The position numbers were made by a program, and so were the translations under genes. Positions 62,420 through 64,000 of a DNA stretch of 64,000 bases are shown piece by piece; positions within the stretch are counted from its first letter, which is position 1; each line of letters opens with the position of its first letter. Below the pieces are notes generated by a model. The model was not told the origin of the DNA, made no database searches, and saw nothing but the letters and a program-made list of their open reading frames with translations. The DNA is from Leptospira kanakyensis (lineage in GTDB: Bacteria > Spirochaetota > Leptospiria > Leptospirales > Leptospiraceae), in NCBI RefSeq assembly GCF_004769235.1, contig NZ_RQFG01000019.1, positions 806,001 through 870,000 of the forward strand, in the 5' to 3' direction.

Positions 62420-63822
62420 CAATCTTCCGGACTTATTACCTTCACAGATCCTTGAAAAGAAGATTCTAAAACCTTAGGTCCAACAATAGTCACGAGCAAT
62501 TTGTCTGATTGGAAATAAAGTTTACCTACTCGTTTTAAATCAGAAAGGGTCAAACGATCAATTTCTTTTCTAAAGTTTTGTAAGTATCCATCTGGCATCT
62601 TGTGGTCACGCCTACGCACTTCACTGCCGAGGGTTCTTTTATCATCTTCAAATTGGAACACGAACTGGTTGATGATGGCATTTTTTGCACGAACCAATTC
62701 CTCTTCTGTCAGTGAATCAATGAGTTTGGGTTGGATGAGTTCTCGCATGAGTGACAAAACTTCTTTGGCTGATTCCGTTTTGGTCATGGCAAAAAACTGA
62801 ATGGTTCCATAGTTTTCTTGGAAATCCGTATTACTTCCGGCAGAATAAGCAAGTCCCCTATTGTTTCGAATTTCTCTCATATAATAAGAGTTAAATCCGC
62901 CTGCCCCGATGATATAATTCAAAACTTGGATGGCATAAAAATCTGGATGGTTGTGTTCGGGAAGGACTCCGATCATCGAAATAAAGGTTTGATTGACATC
63001 CTTTACGACGAGGCGAATGTCTTTTCCTTCCTTTCTAACATTTTCAGAAAGAACTGAAGGAGTGATGACCTCGCCGTTTTGAATTTCTGACCCAACACTA
63101 AAGGTTGGAAAAAAACTATCAAAGGACTTTAAGTCATAATCACCAGTCACAAGAAATCTACGTTTTGGTTCTTTTAAAATTTCCGATTGGAACTCGGCCA
63201 GGTCGTTTAGTTTTAATGATTCCAATAAAGGGATTTGCATCGACGTTCCCGCAATGGTTCCACGAAATAATGCCTCTTTTGCTTTCCTTGACCCAAGAGC
63301 CGTCGGATTGTCGTTTCTCCGTTTGATCTCTTCGCTTAACTTTCCTTTGGTTGTGGTTACCAAAGTTTCATCCAAATTCGGAGCATCAAAAAAAGACTGA
63401 ATGACAGGAAGTACATCCTTCTCAGTGGATTTTAAATAAACAAAACTAAATACGGTTTTTTCGTAATCAATCGAAACTGAAAAAGAAGCGCCATAAAACT
63501 CTAAGGTTTCTAAGAACTTTTCTTTTGGATATGTTTTGGATCCAGATAATTCCCAACTATCTTCTAATAGTTTGGACACTTCTACAGACCGTTTGCCTAA
63601 ATGTTTTTTTCCATGATAAACATAAAGATCTGCATACACGATAGGAAATTCAGAATTTTTTAAAGAAAAAATCTCTACACCCGATGGATGTTTGACAGAA
63701 GTGATTTGTGGGACTTCAAACACCAAAGGTTTAAACTGTATATCACGAACAAACTCTCCCATCTCACGTGCAGAAAGATTAAAAAAACTAAAAATAATTA
63801 AAATTAAATAAATACGTTTCAT
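62419..63822 (-). CDS. M16-family peptidase-like subunit, catalytically inactive
   Basis: 467 residues with a signal peptide (IYLILIIFSFFNLSA). It has the M16 fold pattern, e.g. LEFYGASFSVSIDYEKTVFSF, FRGTIAGTSMQIPLLESLKLNDLAEFQSEILKEPKRRFLVTGD and MREIRNNRGLAYSAGSNTDFQENYGT, but the zinc motif HxxEH reads KLLED, so it cannot bind the metal. It most likely forms a heterodimer with the gene just upstream, as in mitochondrial processing peptidase. Confidence 0.88.
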   Translation of the reverse strand: MKRIYLILIIFSFFNLSAREMGEFVRDIQFKPLVFEVPQITSVKHPSGVEIFSLKNSEFPIVYADLYVYHGKKHLGKRSVEVSKLLEDSWELSGSKTYPKEKFLETLEFYGASFSVSIDYEKTVFSFVYLKSTEKDVLPVIQSFFDAPNLDETLVTTTKGKLSEEIKRRNDNPTALGSRKAKEALFRGTIAGTSMQIPLLESLKLNDLAEFQSEILKEPKRRFLVTGDYDLKSFDSFFPTFSVGSEIQNGEVITPSVLSENVRKEGKDIRLVVKDVNQTFISMIGVLPEHNHPDFYAIQVLNYIIGAGGFNSYYMREIRNNRGLAYSAGSNTDFQENYGTIQFFAMTKTESAKEVLSLMRELIQPKLIDSLTEEELVRAKNAIINQFVFQFEDDKRTLGSEVRRRDHKMPDGYLQNFRKEIDRLTLSDLKRVGKLYFQSDKLLVTIVGPKVLESSFQGSVKVISPED

Positions 63823-64000
63823 TCTGATTTTTTCCTTACGTCTTCCAATACACCAATCACAACTTTGTCTTTGGATAGATAAGTTGGGAAAAGGGATTGG
63901 ATATCACTGGATGAGGTTTTCATAATGGAGGAATACTGGCGGAAAAGTCCCGTCCAATCGCCATATAACAATTGATAATAACTCAAAAGATCGGCGATAC
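63819..64000 (-). CDS. M16-family peptidase C-terminal fragment (5' end outside window)
   Basis: Only the last 60 residues are in the window, ending ADLLSYYQLLYGDWTGLF then KVVIGVLEDVRKKSE, typical of the C terminus of M16 subunits. It overlaps the inactive partner by 4 nt (ATGA). I expect the HxxEH motif in the missing part. Confidence 0.8.
   Translation of the reverse strand, partial: IADLLSYYQLLYGDWTGLFRQYSSIMKTSSSDIQSLFPTYLSKDKVVIGVLEDVRKKSE

Overview
The window looks like a chromosomal segment of a Leptospira-type spirochaete. I infer this from a complete six-gene alternative complex III operon (actABCDEF order), many short-lipobox lipoproteins (cysteine preceded by N or A: FNC, TAC, VNC, VAC, GNC), sterol-desaturase and LTA-synthase-like membrane proteins, a RodZ/LolA/FtsK block, and moderate-to-low GC with frequent TTG starts. 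The species cannot be fixed from the sequence alone. I saw no insertion sequence, prophage, CRISPR array or rRNA. Coding density is very high and no gene-free stretch exceeds 300 bases.

Layout. 1-10 kb (all minus): partial ribD, then secF-secD-small membrane protein-yajC, trpD, pgsA, rimO, a RodZ-like protein and a LolA-like carrier, mostly touching or overlapping. 10-18.7 kb: ftsK, yajQ, alaS, an MFS transporter, and the rplM-rpsI ribosomal pair with a strong terminator. 18.7-29.6 kb: thiL, a receiver-histidine kinase protein, pcnB, an M23 peptidase, DoxX, lgt, a dienoyl-CoA isomerase-like crotonase, a previously untracked 51-aa small ORF, a TPR protein, an Upf1-like helicase and a soluble class III cyclase. 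29.7-32.8 kb: a second DoxX-like protein, a MarR regulator with a membrane protein partner, and a lipoprotein gene broken by an in-frame stop. 32.8-40.2 kb: alternative complex III (quinol:cytochrome c oxidoreductase), which moves electrons from quinol to cytochrome c. 40.5-50.9 kb: chemoreceptor, GT-C glycosyltransferase, Cys-rich lipoprotein, rlmN, sterol desaturase family protein, LTA-synthase-like sulfatase, PQQ-type sugar dehydrogenase, TMEM220-like protein. 51-57.3 kb: sufB, ahpC, an ABC-F ATPase with a remarkable leader, and an 848-residue low-complexity protein. 57.4-64 kb: hotdog thioesterase plus tRNA-Leu(CAA), hypothetical protein, amidase, hypothetical exported protein, O-methyltransferase, metallo-beta-lactamase-fold hydrolase and a pair of M16 peptidase-like subunits (the second cut by the window edge).

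The most interesting signals lie outside the ordinary genes. Upstream of the ABC-F gene is a 9-codon leader ORF whose product starts MRLR (the start of a known macrolide-arrest peptide), followed by a 14-bp inverted repeat and an internal hairpin: a candidate antibiotic-sensing attenuator. Several single-gene operators are visible as perfect palindromes: a 13-3-13 repeat at the MarR gene, a 26-bp palindrome at doxX, a 7-1-7 Per-box-like palindrome at ahpC, an 8-2-8 repeat at sufB and a FadR/GntR-type site at the second DoxX gene. A nested 57-bp palindrome lies between two convergent genes near 30.2 kb.
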